A stretch of 64,000 nt of DNA from Sva-07 sp963774765 (GCA_963774765.1 CAVZGP010000030.1:124001-188000); one strand, 5' to 3'. Positions 36,775 to 45,420 are shown, counted from the first letter of the stretch. The notes: generated by a model not told the origin, from the sequence alone. Translations and numbers: made by a program.

Positions 36775-37323
36775 ATGAGCAACGAGGTGGTGGAGCGCAC
36801 GACACGGTTGGTGAAGAGCTTCGACGAGCGGGTGAGCGCGGCTCCGGCCGACAGCTGGTCCAATCCGGCCCCGTGCGACGGATGGACAGCGCGTGACGTG
36901 GTGACCCACGTCGGCGACAACCTCTTCGGGATCGCGGCTGGGCTCACCGGCGGTGAGCCGCGCCAGATCTCCCCTGACGAGGATGTCGTGTCCGCCTGGA
37001 ATGACGCCAGCGAGCAGTTCCTCGGTGCGCTGTCGACCGCCGATCTCAGCACCACCCTCCCTGGCCCGTTCGGACCGATGCCCGCCGAGCAGTTGCTCGG
37101 CCGACTGATCGCGACCGACGTCCTCGTCCACACGTGGGACCTCGCCCGAGCGGTCGGCGGCGACGAGCAACTCGATGCGGATGCGGTGTCCGGCGCCTAT
37201 TCGGGGCTCAAGCCGATGGACGCGATGATCCGTCAACCCGGTGTCTTCGGCCCGAAGATCGACCCGCCGGCGGATGCCGACGAGCAGACGGAGTTCCTCT
37301 GCTTCCTGGGCCGCCGCGTCTGA
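36775..37323 (+). CDS. TIGR03086-type DinB/maleylpyruvate-isomerase-like protein
   Basis: 182 residues from the ATG at 36775 (an ATG at 36742 overlapping the previous stop is possible). The sequence PCDGWTARDVVTHVGDNLFG and the late TDVLVHTWDLARAVGGDE match the mycothiol-dependent maleylpyruvate isomerase / TIGR03086 family, a DinB-fold four-helix bundle that can bind metal through His residues (HVGD, VHTWD). These actinobacterial enzymes may be thiol transferases; the substrate is unknown. Probably co-transcribed with the upstream hydrolase. Confidence 0.85.
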   Translation: MSNEVVERTTRLVKSFDERVSAAPADSWSNPAPCDGWTARDVVTHVGDNLFGIAAGLTGGEPRQISPDEDVVSAWNDASEQFLGALSTADLSTTLPGPFGPMPAEQLLGRLIATDVLVHTWDLARAVGGDEQLDADAVSGAYSGLKPMDAMIRQPGVFGPKIDPPADADEQTEFLCFLGRRV

Positions 37324-37513
37324 CCGTCGGGCGGTGACGCCCGAGCCGCCCGGCTGTGCGATGAACACGTGGTCGACGGTTCGATGAGCGCGCCTCGGCG
37401 ACGAACTGTGCTGCCGCGTCCCGATCCTCCTGGATCATGTCCTGGTCCGAGATCATCACCTCGTATGGCGACGCGCGCGCCGTCACCATCTCGCGGTGCG
37501 GTGGGTGCTCGGC

Positions 37514-37927
37514 TCAGTCGACCAGTTCGACGACGTCGGGTCGCAGCAGCGCGAGACCGCGGTCGAACGTCGCGAGGCGACTCTGATGGTTGGCCGCCAA
37601 CTCGGCGAGGTAGGCGTCGATGACCTGACGGTGGCCGGTCACGTCGCGGAGCACGGTCGCGTCGTACGGCGCGGCATCGGGCCAGAACTCATGCTGACTG
37701 TTCGCGGCCAGCATCGAGAGCGCGTCGAGCGCATGACTGACGGATGCAACCCTGACAATGAATCGAATCAGCGACCCCTGCGTTGATGGGCAGGTAGCGA
37801 ACTGCCGGCCGCCGGAGAGCAACCGACGGGCGCGCCCGTGGTGTTCGTGGTCGCTGGCACTCGCGGCGATGAGCACGTTGGCGTCGAGAAGAATCGCCTC
37901 CGATGCAGCATCAGTCGTCGATGACAT
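37514..37927 (-). CDS. PIN-domain toxin, VapC type
   Basis: 137 residues. Acidic PIN residues visible: Asp15 in LLDANVLIAAS and later LRDVTGHRQVIDAYLAELA, ATFDRGL. VapC toxins are Mg2+-dependent RNases acting on tRNA or rRNA. Its start lies inside the end of the VapB frame (17-base overlap), typical of a coupled toxin-antitoxin operon. A decayed second copy of the same pair is found at 40460-40734. Confidence 0.9.
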   Translation of the reverse strand: MSSTTDAASEAILLDANVLIAASASDHEHHGRARRLLSGGRQFATCPSTQGSLIRFIVRVASVSHALDALSMLAANSQHEFWPDAAPYDATVLRDVTGHRQVIDAYLAELAANHQSRLATFDRGLALLRPDVVELVD

Positions 37928-38147
37928 CGGCGACCTCGTCAGCGGAGACGGGACGACCCATCGTGATGACGCCGAGACCGGTGTCTGGGTCGCGTTCCAC
38001 AGGGGGCACCGGGCGAAGGATCTGACGCAGAGCTTCATTGACGAGTGCGCTCATCGAGATTCGCGCCCGCGCTGCCTCGCTCAGCGCCTCGGCATGAAGG
38101 TCCGAGTCGATGGTGAAGTCGCCGAGCCGTGACGACACCTGCAGCAT
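37911..38147 (-). CDS. Antitoxin, VapB type
   Basis: 78 residues, upstream and overlapping VapC. It starts with a ribbon-helix-helix-like part (FTIDSDLHAEALSEAARARISMSALVNEALRQIL), and the acidic, Pro-rich tail (PPVERDPDTGLGVITMGRPVSADEVADVIDD) would wrap the toxin. It should neutralise VapC and repress the operon. Twelve bases separate it from the end of the preceding dioxygenase gene. Confidence 0.85.
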   Translation of the reverse strand: MLQVSSRLGDFTIDSDLHAEALSEAARARISMSALVNEALRQILRPVPPVERDPDTGLGVITMGRPVSADEVADVIDD

Positions 38148-38158
38148 GACGTCGGTGC

Positions 38159-39175
38159 TCAGTGCGCCTGCGTCGCGGGCCGTATCGGTCGACCCAGCGT
38201 GTACTGGACGTCGAGTACCTCCGACGAGTCCGCGACACTGAACCGGGTGACTCGCTGTGCGTGTTCGGACAGCTTCTGATGGTCGGCATAGGAGATCCCG
38301 GGCAGGATCGGCTCACGGAACCAGGGGGCGTAGAACTCGAGATTGGGGATCGATCGCACTTCGTCGGACAGGTTCGGGGTTCCTCCGTGCCAGGCGCGCA
38401 CGTCTCGGATCTGCACGGCGCCGGCAGGTACGGGACAGACAGTGCTGAGTCGCATCCACTCGGGCTCGTCGTGGAGCGTCGGGAACGGCACTCGGGAATG
38501 CTGGCTCCCGGGAATCTGGCGGGTCGGGCCGTTCTGGGTGGTGACGTCTTGCGGCAGGAAGTTGACGCACAGGTACGGGCACGGCAGATCCCTGGTCGTG
38601 AGGTGGCCGCGGGGGTCGAAGAACGAGCTGTACGGAGTGGAGGACGCGTCCTTGCTGTCGCGCATGTCGGCGTGCAGCGGCTGATACTCGACGGCGCCGG
38701 GCAGGCAGAAGTCGCCACTGGCCGCCCGCAGGATGTAGTCGTCCGAGCGAAAGATCGCGGAGATGATCGGCATCACGGTCGGGAGGTCGAGCAACATCTG
38801 CCACTCGGGCCGGTGCAGCATGCTGCGCGTGGTGCTCGATCCGCCGAACGAGTAGCGACGCGAGCCGCGATTGCCCGAGCGATCGGGATCGATGGAGATG
38901 ATGTCGTCGACGACCTCCTCGACCCCGGCGCGCAGGCGTTCCGTCTGCTCGGCGGTGAGCGCGTCTCGCACGACCACGAATCCGTCCCGGTCGAACAGCC
39001 TCACGGCGCGATCGATCTCGGTCGGATCGAGGATCTCGAGTCCCGCGATGCCGTTGTTGGCTTCGAGGTGCTCGCGCAACGCGACGACGTCGGGGTCGTT
39101 GCGATCCCGGTTCGCCCAGCCGATCGACGCACGGCTCCTCGCCGCGTCGGCGGAGTGGTCGGAAGTGGTGGACAT
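38159..39175 (-). CDS. Phytanoyl-CoA dioxygenase (PhyH) family protein
   Basis: 338 residues. Fe(II)/2-oxoglutarate-dependent oxygenase fold: HxD as His168-Ala-Asp170 (LHADM), and distal His in VRAWHGGTPN followed by Arg in RSIPNLEF for 2-oxoglutarate. The N-terminal DRDGFVVVRDALTAEQ is typical of PhyH. It hydroxylates an aliphatic substrate that is not identifiable from context. Its promoter side holds no obvious operator; it may read through into vapBC. Confidence 0.9.
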   Translation of the reverse strand: MSTTSDHSADAARSRASIGWANRDRNDPDVVALREHLEANNGIAGLEILDPTEIDRAVRLFDRDGFVVVRDALTAEQTERLRAGVEEVVDDIISIDPDRSGNRGSRRYSFGGSSTTRSMLHRPEWQMLLDLPTVMPIISAIFRSDDYILRAASGDFCLPGAVEYQPLHADMRDSKDASSTPYSSFFDPRGHLTTRDLPCPYLCVNFLPQDVTTQNGPTRQIPGSQHSRVPFPTLHDEPEWMRLSTVCPVPAGAVQIRDVRAWHGGTPNLSDEVRSIPNLEFYAPWFREPILPGISYADHQKLSEHAQRVTRFSVADSSEVLDVQYTLGRPIRPATQAH

Positions 39176-39258
39176 TGATGGCCTTCCGGTTCAAGGCCCG
39201 CGGTCTCAGGCTGTCGACAGGTTATGCAACGGTGGGCTCGTCGGACGGGTCTGACCTG

Positions 39259-39567
39259 TCAGAGCCACCTGGACTCGAAGTCCTCAGCGGTCAGTGACTC
39301 GATGTCCTTCTCGAGCATCGCCAGCGACAGTCGGGCATCGTCGCCGAACTCCTCCACGAATTCGAGCACCACGCACCCTGTCGAGTTGTCGATGACTTTG
39401 ATGGTCCTCCCACCCGGGTTGGTGGGGCCGGTTCCGAAGCCGTCGATCCACAACGCGATGTTGGCGATGATCACCCCCAGGCCGCGGAACCACCGCTTCG
39501 GTCGCGCTGGCTCGTCGAGTGCGATTCGGTAGCGATCGCATGCCAACGCGTCAGTCATCAGCGTCAT
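39259..39567 (-). CDS. Small hypothetical protein
   Basis: 102 residues from the ATG at 39567, preceded by AAGGACCC. Content: a basic-aromatic start (RPKRWFRGLGVIIANIALWIDGFG), then a short strand-rich part (RTIKVIDNSTGCVVLEFVEEFGDDARLSLAMLEKDIESLTAEDF). The LSLAMLEKDI-ESLTAEDF ending is seen in small actinobacterial proteins of unknown function. It is transcribed toward the PhyH gene. Not recognised. Confidence 0.6.
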   Translation of the reverse strand: MTLMTDALACDRYRIALDEPARPKRWFRGLGVIIANIALWIDGFGTGPTNPGGRTIKVIDNSTGCVVLEFVEEFGDDARLSLAMLEKDIESLTAEDFESRWL

Positions 39568-39732
39568 TGTTGTCGAAAGGGTCCTTCTCGGTACGAACTC
39601 CGGAGCGGCTGTCACTCATCCGTCGATCCGCCCGCCCGAGTCGGCGGGCCCGCTGGCTGACGTCGTAGTTTCGGTGGCGGTTGTCGAGCTGCGCCGTCGG
39701 CGCAGGAACAGACGGGCGACCGAGGAGTCGAC

Positions 39733-40443
39733 ATGAGTTTCACCACAGCCGCAACACGCATCGACGACGTGCTCGAACAGGACTTCCTGTTGCGACCTGA
39801 TGATCGGCCGATTCCCGGCGTCTACCGCGAACCGGCCGGTGGCGCCGCCGACCGGCTCGTGCTCCTTGGTCATGGTGGCACGACCGACAAGCGCGCCGAC
39901 TACGTGATGCATGTCTCGCAACTCCTGGCCACGCGCGGGATCGCCAGCATGGTGATCGATGGCCCTGGTCACGGCGAGCGCGCCACGTTCGAGTTCACGG
40001 GCCGCCCAGCCGAGTTCGACGAGGCGTGGGTGGGTGGCGGCGGGACCGCGGGCGTGCTCACCGACTGGCGCCTGGCGCTCGACTTCATCGAGGCCGAGCG
40101 TGGCGTGCGCCCGACCGGCTGGTGGGGGTTGTCGATGGGCACGATGATGGGACTGCCGGTGGTGGCAAACGACGATCGTTTCCGGTGCGCCGTGCTCGGG
40201 TTGATGGGCGTTCAAGGGCCCAACGGGGGCGACCTGCGCGAGATGGCGCCGAAGGTCACCTGTCCGGTCAGGTTCCTGATGCAGTGGGACGACGAGATCG
40301 TGCCGCGCGACAACTGCCTCGAGTTGTTCGATCTGCTCGGCACGACGAAGAAGACCTTGCACGCCAATCCCGGGATCCACGTGGCGGTCCCCAACTTCGA
40401 GTACGTCGGAAGCGCCGACTACCTCGACCGCTACCTGCGCTGA
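39733..40443 (+). CDS. Alpha/beta hydrolase (dienelactone-hydrolase-like)
   Basis: 236 residues. Nucleophile elbow GLSMG with Ser134, acid in LMQWDDEIV and His in NPGIHVAVP near residue 218, a complete catalytic triad. The early LVLLGHGGTTDKRADYV gives the oxyanion loop. No signal peptide. It resembles FrsA/dienelactone-type hydrolases; substrate unknown. It stands alone between a divergent small gene and a decayed toxin-antitoxin copy. Confidence 0.88.
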   Translation: MSFTTAATRIDDVLEQDFLLRPDDRPIPGVYREPAGGAADRLVLLGHGGTTDKRADYVMHVSQLLATRGIASMVIDGPGHGERATFEFTGRPAEFDEAWVGGGGTAGVLTDWRLALDFIEAERGVRPTGWWGLSMGTMMGLPVVANDDRFRCAVLGLMGVQGPNGGDLREMAPKVTCPVRFLMQWDDEIVPRDNCLELFDLLGTTKKTLHANPGIHVAVPNFEYVGSADYLDRYLR

Positions 40444-40459
40444 GGGTTGGCCGTTCACG

Positions 40460-40734
40460 GTTCGAACGTGGCGAGGCGGCTCTGATGATTGGCCGCCAAC
40501 GCGGCGAGGTGGGCGTCGGTGACGCGAGGTGGCCGGTCACGTTGCGGAGCGTCGAGGAGAACCGCATCGGATGCAGTGTCAGTCGTCGATGACATCGGCG
40601 ACCCCGTGGGCGGAGACGGGACGGCTGATCGAGATCACGCCGAGTCCGGTGTCCGGATCGTGTTCTGCCGGGGGCACCGGGCGAGGGACCCGACGCAGGG
40701 CCTCATTGACGAGTGCGCTCATCGACCTCGACTA
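40460..40734 (-). pseudogene. Decayed second copy of the vapBC pair
   Basis: The DNA is clearly similar to the intact vapBC copy at 37555-38060. 40460-40562 corresponds to the 3' part of vapC (about 37555-37655), then the alignment jumps across about 230 missing bases to the vapC start and vapB end (40563-40734 against about 37880-38055). Base changes, the internal deletion and loss of the vapB 5' part leave no functional frame. Similarity stops abruptly at about 40734. A relic of a duplicated or second-family module about 3 kb away. Confidence 0.8.
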
Positions 40735-40739
40735 CCCCC

Positions 40740-40860
40740 TCGGACCTCTTCAACCAGCCCTACGTGGCCGAGGCCTACGGAGCTCGCGACTGTATCGTGC
40801 GCGACCTGTACCGCGAAGAGAACGGATGGTGGGCCCCCGCATCCCCACCGACACGCACGG
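40740..40860 (+). pseudogene. Possible fragment of an alkylsulfatase-type metallo-beta-lactamase
   Basis: A short frame with YVAEAYGARDCIVRDLYREENGWW recalls the dimerisation domain of alkyl/aryl sulfatases, where '(V)VRxLYRxxxGWW' is common. Both sides lack any continuation, and the segment abuts the decayed vapBC copy, so this spot may be a patchwork of gene remnants. Weak evidence from one motif only. Confidence 0.25.
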
Positions 40861-41004
40861 TCTCGTGGCCCGGTGGTCGGCGAGAACGCCGCTTCGAGAT
40901 CGGTCGCAACAGGTAATGTGATCGTCTCACGTGGAGAACTCCGGTGCGAACGGGTCGACTTCGACAGCACTCAGAATCCCACCCTCGGCCCCTGAAGGCA
41001 GCAG

Positions 41005-42426
41005 ATGACCTCGACTGACACCATTTCCCCGCCCTGGCCGCCGCATGACCCGGCGACGCGCCGTCACCTGCCGGTGAGCTTCCGCCCCGTCGACCATGAT
41101 CGGGCGGCGACCCTGGTGGCCGCCGAGTGGGAGCGTTTCACGCAGTCCACGACCGGCTCGGGTGAGCACAACGTGCGCGCCCGTCACACACTGCCACTCG
41201 GAGTCACCTCGTCGTTTCAGTACTGGGATCCGTATCCGATCTCGATCCAGTCCGCCGAGGGTGCCTGGCTCACCGATGTCGACGGTCGGCGCCTGCTCGA
41301 CATGTCGATGGGCTTCGGCGCGATGCTGGTCGGCCACCTCAACCCGGTGGTCGTCGAGCACATCACCCGGGCGCTCGAAGAAGTCGGCACGCTGTTCGTC
41401 ACACCGAGCCCGCAGGCGACCGACATGAGTGAGCGCTTCTGCAAGCGCTTCGGGTTGGACATGATCCGCTTCACGAACTCGGGCACCGAGTCGCTGATGT
41501 ACGCGATCCGTGCCGCTCGGGCGTACACCCAACGCAAGGCGATCGTGAAGATCGAGGGCGGATATCACGGCGGATACGACCCTCTTCAGGTGTCGGTGAA
41601 GCCGGCGCTGGCCGACATCGGCCCCGCCGACGCCCCCATCGCTGACGTCCCCTTCGACGTGGAGGCGGGCACGGTCCACGTCGCGGCGTACAACGACCTG
41701 CCCATGCTGGAGCGGATCTTTGCCGAGCATGGCCGCGATGTCGCCGCGATGGTGGTCGAGCCGGTGATCGAGAACCTTGCGATCGTGCTCCCCGACGAGG
41801 GCTACCTGGCCGGCGTGCGTGCCCTGTGCGATCAGCATGGCGTCATGTTGATCTTCGACGAGGTGAAGACCGGTCTCACCGCGGGCTACGCGGGCGCCGC
41901 GCAGCGGCTCGGTGTCGAGCCGGACCTGATCACGCTCGCCAAGAGCATCGGCGGCGGCCTGCCGCTGGCTGCGTTCGGCGGCAAGCGCGAGGTGATGGAG
42001 GTCGTCGTCGACGGGCGCATGGCCCACTTCGGCACGTACAACGGCAATCCGCTGGTGATGGCCGCCGCAGCTGCGGTCGACGAGATCTGCACTCCGGAGG
42101 CGCTCGCGGCCGCCGAGGCGATCAACGTGCGCGCCTTGGATGCGCTCGATGCCGTCATCGCGGAGTACGAGCTGCCGGCCCACACCATCGGGGTCGGCGT
42201 GAAGGGCTGTGTCACTTGGTCGCCGACGCCGGTGCGCAACTACCGCGACTACAAGGCGACCGACTTCGCCATGGCAGAGCTGTCCTGGCTGTGGGGCGTC
42301 AACCGCAACGTGCTCACCCCACCCGGACTCGATGAGCAATGGCTGGTCTCGTTCGCCCACACCGACGCAGACATGGAGCTGCTCGTGCACGATTTCACCG
42401 AACTGGTCAAGACCTTGCGCGGCTGA
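41005..42426 (+). CDS. Class III aminotransferase (glutamate-1-semialdehyde-aminomutase-like)
   Basis: 473 residues. Fold type I PLP enzyme: NSGTESLMYAIRAARAYT, GGYHGGYD, IFDEVKTGLTAGY with Asp285 for the ring nitrogen, and ITLAKSIGGGLP with Schiff-base Lys313. Closest to the glutamate-1-semialdehyde 2,1-aminomutase/beta-amino-acid transaminase group, but outside any heme cluster, so it is more likely an amine or amino acid transaminase. Standalone gene; the 270 bases before it hold remnants only. Confidence 0.92.
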   Translation: MTSTDTISPPWPPHDPATRRHLPVSFRPVDHDRAATLVAAEWERFTQSTTGSGEHNVRARHTLPLGVTSSFQYWDPYPISIQSAEGAWLTDVDGRRLLDMSMGFGAMLVGHLNPVVVEHITRALEEVGTLFVTPSPQATDMSERFCKRFGLDMIRFTNSGTESLMYAIRAARAYTQRKAIVKIEGGYHGGYDPLQVSVKPALADIGPADAPIADVPFDVEAGTVHVAAYNDLPMLERIFAEHGRDVAAMVVEPVIENLAIVLPDEGYLAGVRALCDQHGVMLIFDEVKTGLTAGYAGAAQRLGVEPDLITLAKSIGGGLPLAAFGGKREVMEVVVDGRMAHFGTYNGNPLVMAAAAAVDEICTPEALAAAEAINVRALDALDAVIAEYELPAHTIGVGVKGCVTWSPTPVRNYRDYKATDFAMAELSWLWGVNRNVLTPPGLDEQWLVSFAHTDADMELLVHDFTELVKTLRG

Positions 42427-42481
42427 CCGCAGCTCGACGTCTCCGAATCACCACGTGAACCGAATCCCACGACTGGTGTTG

Positions 42482-42889
42482 TCATTCCCTGGTCGCGACT
42501 CGGTAGAGGACGCCGCGGCGAGTGGAGAACGTGTCGGCGTCCCACACCGTTGCGGTGAAATACACCTGGCCTGACGGGTGGGCCACGATCTCGTTCCACG
42601 GGCCGGTCGCCAGCGTCGAGAGATCGGCAACCAAGCGAGTGGTGTCACCGTGTTGGCGGAGGAGTCGTTTCGACGATCCGTCAACGATGAGGAGGTTCCC
42701 GTCGAGGTCCCGGTCGATGCAGATCGGGAGCCCGTCGAGGTGGGCGTGAACGGTCCGATCCGACCCGTCACGTTCGGCGCTGACCACGTCGCCGTCAACC
42801 CAGTCGCAGAACCAGACACGTCCGTGATGCCACCGCGGCGATTCACCGAACGCGATGTCGTCAAGGATCAGATCAGGCGTTGGGTTCAT
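42482..42889 (-). CDS. SMP-30/gluconolactonase-like protein, truncated
   Basis: 135 residues, whereas the family is normally about 280-300. What is present is the first half of the six-bladed propeller: FGESPRWHHGRVWFCDWVDGDV (with the metal-ligand Glu), GLPICIDRDLDGNLLIVDGS, and GPWNEIVAHPSGQVYFT (in place of GP.ND). Reading the other frames after the stop shows no continuation, so the 3' half seems deleted rather than frameshifted. Probably non-functional. It lies 9 bases after the preceding DHFR-like gene end on the opposite reading side, same strand. Confidence 0.65.
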   Translation of the reverse strand: MNPTPDLILDDIAFGESPRWHHGRVWFCDWVDGDVVSAERDGSDRTVHAHLDGLPICIDRDLDGNLLIVDGSSKRLLRQHGDTTRLVADLSTLATGPWNEIVAHPSGQVYFTATVWDADTFSTRRGVLYRVATRE

Positions 42890-42898
42890 CGGATTCGG

Positions 42899-43492
42899 TC
42901 AGTGTGCGCCGGGCCGGTAGGTGCAGATGTGCACGCCGGTCGGGCTGGTCGTGGAGTCGACGAGTTCGAGTGATCGCATGGTGTTGTCGTCGGGGAAGAG
43001 GCGCTTACCCCCTCCGAGGATGACGGGTTCGATCATCAGCCGATACTCGTCGACGAGGTCGTTGGAGATGAGTTGTTGAGCGAACTGTGAGCTGCCCATC
43101 ACGTGGATGTCGCCGCCGGGCTGCTCCTTGAGTCGGCGGACGGCGCCAAGCGCGTCGGCGGCGTCGAGCAGTGTCGAGTTGTCCCAGATCAGGTCGTCTT
43201 GGGAGAGGGTTCGGGAGGCGACGTACTTGGGGATCGTGTTCATCCGGTCGGCGAACGGGTCGCCGGCGCGGTCCGGCCAGGCCGCAGCCATCGTCTGCCA
43301 TGTCCGCCGGCCGAACAGCAACGCCGCGGTGTCATCCATCGCCTGGCTGAAGGCTGCGCCCATCGTGTCGGGATCGAAGTACGGCATCGACCAGCCGCCG
43401 TGGGCGAAGCCGTTGTCGGGGTCCTCCTCGGCGCCGCCGGGTGCCTGTACGACACCGTCGAGGCTGATGAACTCGCTGATCATGATTCGCAT
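42899..43492 (-). CDS. Dihydrofolate-reductase-family protein (RibD C-terminal domain type)
   Basis: 197 residues. The start MRIMISEFISLDGVVQAPGG is the hallmark of the YyaP/RibD-C branch; LLFGRRTWQTMAAAWP and VMGSSQFAQQLISNDLVDEYRLMIEPVILGGGKRLF bind NADPH. These are probably NADPH-dependent reductases of unknown substrate. The start lies 13 bases inside the TetR gene end, so it is the last gene of a three-gene operon under a TetR operator. Confidence 0.92.
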   Translation of the reverse strand: MRIMISEFISLDGVVQAPGGAEEDPDNGFAHGGWSMPYFDPDTMGAAFSQAMDDTAALLFGRRTWQTMAAAWPDRAGDPFADRMNTIPKYVASRTLSQDDLIWDNSTLLDAADALGAVRRLKEQPGGDIHVMGSSQFAQQLISNDLVDEYRLMIEPVILGGGKRLFPDDNTMRSLELVDSTTSPTGVHICTYRPGAH

Positions 43493-44148
43493 GGTTGGAC
43501 TCCACGTGCTTGTTGTTGTTCGGTGGTTGGCGACGGTGTTCGACCGAGCACGAATTCGAGGTAGCGACGGAGGTGGTCGATGGCTTCGAGCACGAGGTCG
43601 GGGTCGTTGGCGGCCTTGGACAGTATGAAGGCGCCCTGGAGCACCGTTTGGGTGTGTCGAGCGAGACTCGCGGCGTCGGGTGTGTCGGGTCGGTTGCTGT
43701 TTGCCGAAGCGGCCGCCAGATCGGCTTCGAGGGTTACGGCGTGTCCGAAGATGCTTGCCGCGCACGCGTCGCGTACCGCAGGGTTCGTGTCGAAGGCTTC
43801 TTGGGCCATCGTGCCGACGAGGCACGTGTAGTCGGGGGGTGCTCCGGAGATCAGCGACGCCCGGAAGTCGAGGTAGCCGAAGACCCGGTCGATCGGGTCG
43901 TCGTGGTCGTGGAAATCCGCACCGGCAAAGAGTGCTCCGGTGGTGGTGGACCAGTGGTCGGCGGCGGCGACGGCAAGTTCCTCCTTGGAGGCGAAGTGGT
44001 GGAAGAACGCTCCTTTGGTCACACCTGCGGTCGAGCACAGATCATCGACGGTGGTCGCGTGCAATCCCTTCGTCCGGATCACCTGCACGGCGGCGTCGAG
44101 GAGTGCCCCCTTGGCTCCTCCGGACCGGGTTCGCCCATCGGCGCTCAC
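43480..44148 (-). CDS. TetR/AcrR-family regulator
   Basis: 222 residues from the GTG at 44148, which overlaps the previous stop (GTGA). The N-terminal HTH is ALLDAAVQVIRTKGLHATTVDDLCSTAGVTKGAFFHHFASKEEL; the C-terminal part fits a TetR_C ligand-binding domain of the group that often controls small reductase or glyoxalase genes. It probably represses its own operon through the operator at 44617-44636. Confidence 0.93.
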   Translation of the reverse strand: MSADGRTRSGGAKGALLDAAVQVIRTKGLHATTVDDLCSTAGVTKGAFFHHFASKEELAVAAADHWSTTTGALFAGADFHDHDDPIDRVFGYLDFRASLISGAPPDYTCLVGTMAQEAFDTNPAVRDACAASIFGHAVTLEADLAAASANSNRPDTPDAASLARHTQTVLQGAFILSKAANDPDLVLEAIDHLRRYLEFVLGRTPSPTTEQQQARGVQPCES

Positions 44149-44612
44149 GTCGGCGGGCCGTCGGCCGCAGCGCGTAGCACCGCGATGTCGAGCTTCTTCA
44201 TCTGCATCATCGCTGCGGTGGCGCGGGCGGCGCGCTCCGGGTCGGGATCGCCGAGGATGTCGCCGAGCTCGTTCGGGACGATCTGCCACGACAACCCGAA
44301 GCGGTCCTTCAACCAACCGCACTGGCTCTCCTCGCCGCCCTCGCTCAGCACGGCCCAGTAGTGGTCGACCTGGGCCTGGCCGTCGCAGGGCACCGAGAGC
44401 GAGATCGCCTCGTTGAAGCTGAAATGAGGACCGCCGTTCAGGGCCTGAAATGGTCGACCCATCAGCGTGAAGTTGACGAGCACCGGTGGGTGGTCCGACG
44501 CCTCGGTTCCGCTGTCGATGTGCGACTCCGGGAACACCGACACGTAGAACTCGGCGGCCTCGAGACCATTGCCGTCGAACCAGAGACACGGGGAGATGGT
44601 TGTCATGCTCAT
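44145..44612 (-). CDS. PhnB-like VOC-family protein (3-demethylubiquinone methyltransferase-type fold)
   Basis: 155 residues. ISPCLWFDGNGLEAAEFYVSVFPES is the start of the PhnB/3-dmu-9_3-mt family, followed by MGRPFQALNGGPHFSFNEAISLSVPCDGQAQVDHYWAVL and CGWLKDRFGLSWQIVP. The fold is of the glyoxalase/bleomycin-resistance superfamily; catalytic role unknown. I chose the ATG at 44612 because TATGCT lies 6 bases 5' and the operator covers that -10 region; an ATG at 44606 is also possible. First gene of the TetR operon. Confidence 0.9.
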   Translation of the reverse strand: MSMTTISPCLWFDGNGLEAAEFYVSVFPESHIDSGTEASDHPPVLVNFTLMGRPFQALNGGPHFSFNEAISLSVPCDGQAQVDHYWAVLSEGGEESQCGWLKDRFGLSWQIVPNELGDILGDPDPERAARATAAMMQMKKLDIAVLRAAADGPPT

Positions 44613-44616
44613 CGAG

Positions 44617-44636
44617 CATACCAACTGGTCGGTATG
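44617..44636. promoter_or_regulatory. TetR-type operator over the -10 region
   Basis: CATACC and GGTATG form a perfect 6-bp inverted repeat around the centre AACTGGTC, giving the common TetR-family operator shape ATACC-RACYGGT-CGGTAT. It lies immediately 5' of the VOC gene and overlaps the likely -10 (TATGCT on the minus strand). The TetR product of the same operon is the obvious ligand, giving autorepression relieved by an unknown small molecule. Confidence 0.75.
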
Positions 44637-44764
44637 ACTCCAAGTCTCGCTGTTCCATCACGTTGACCGAAAGAACGTCGAGGAGGCCAGACTGGCACTC
44701 ATTTTCATGCTGACTGGCGCAATCCCCAGCGCACCTCACCGGGACCCTCGAGGAGAGCAACACG

Positions 44765-45001
44765 ATGAAATCCATGACCTGCAAACAGCTCGGCGGACCG
44801 TGCGATCACCCTCATCGCGGCGAAAGTGCCGACGATGTGATCAAGGCGCAGGACGCACACCTGAAGGAGATGGTCGCCAGTGGCGACACGTCGCACCAGG
44901 CGGCACGTGACGAGATGAAGGTTCGCTGGAAACGCCCGATTTCGGGCATGAAGTGGTATCGCACGGCCAAGAAGGACTTCGCCGCGCTCCCCGACAACTG
45001 A
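44765..45001 (+). CDS. DUF1059-type small protein
   Basis: 78 residues, preceded by the clear ribosome site GAGGAG. The N-terminus MKSMTCKQLGGPCDHPHRGESADDVIKAQDAHLKEM matches DUF1059 (MKTMTCRELGG.CD....), with two conserved Cys and a His pair that may bind a metal. The C-terminal half (WKRPISGMKWYRTAKKDFAALPDN) is longer than usual. Cytoplasmic; function unknown. Divergent from the TetR-controlled operon. Confidence 0.8.
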   Translation: MKSMTCKQLGGPCDHPHRGESADDVIKAQDAHLKEMVASGDTSHQAARDEMKVRWKRPISGMKWYRTAKKDFAALPDN

Positions 45002-45016
45002 ACGTTCCCCGGGCCT

Positions 45017-45420
45017 TCAACGCGGGTCCGGACCGTCCTGAATGTCTCGCGACATCACATCGACCGGGTCGAGACGCCTTCGACGCAGGCCTGCATGATC
45101 ACCGCGTGCAGGGCCCGGTCGATGCGGTGTCGCAGTGACAGCAACGACGGGAAGAAGCCATGCGACAGCTGGTGGATCTTCAACTCGATGTCGCCGGCCT
45201 GGGTCGCCAACAGCCATCGGCGGTGACCGTTGCGTTCATTGACCCGGGCGTCGGAGCGTTGGTATCGGGCGGCGCCGATGTGGTCAGTGACTTCGAGCTC
45301 GATCAACTCTTGCGTCACGAGACGCTCCGCGTCGCGGATCAGATCGCGATGCCATCACCGGCGCGGAGCGCGTCGAGAAGTTCGAGCAGGGCTGGCTCAC
45401 CTCAAGGCGGGACCCCGAAA
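45017..45420 (-). mobile_element. IS256-family transposase remnant
   Basis: The frame 45055-45318 encodes LEVTDHIGAARYQRSDARVNERNGHRRW...LATQAGDIELKIHQL...GFFPSLLSLRHRIDRALHAVIMQACVEGVSTRS, the well-conserved N-terminal region of mutator/IS256 transposases. The DDE catalytic part and both inverted repeats are missing. Bases up to about 45420 encode more of the N-terminus in another frame (LLDALRAGDG). A degraded fragment, not mobile. Confidence 0.8.

Noticed and set aside
41886..42390. Large minus-strand frames under the aminotransferase gene
   Set aside because: Mirror of a well-conserved plus-strand gene; residues show no family motif.
42427..42481. Frameshifted continuation of the SMP-30-like gene
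   Set aside because: None of the other frames downstream of the stop gives propeller-like sequence, so a deletion is more likely than an indel.
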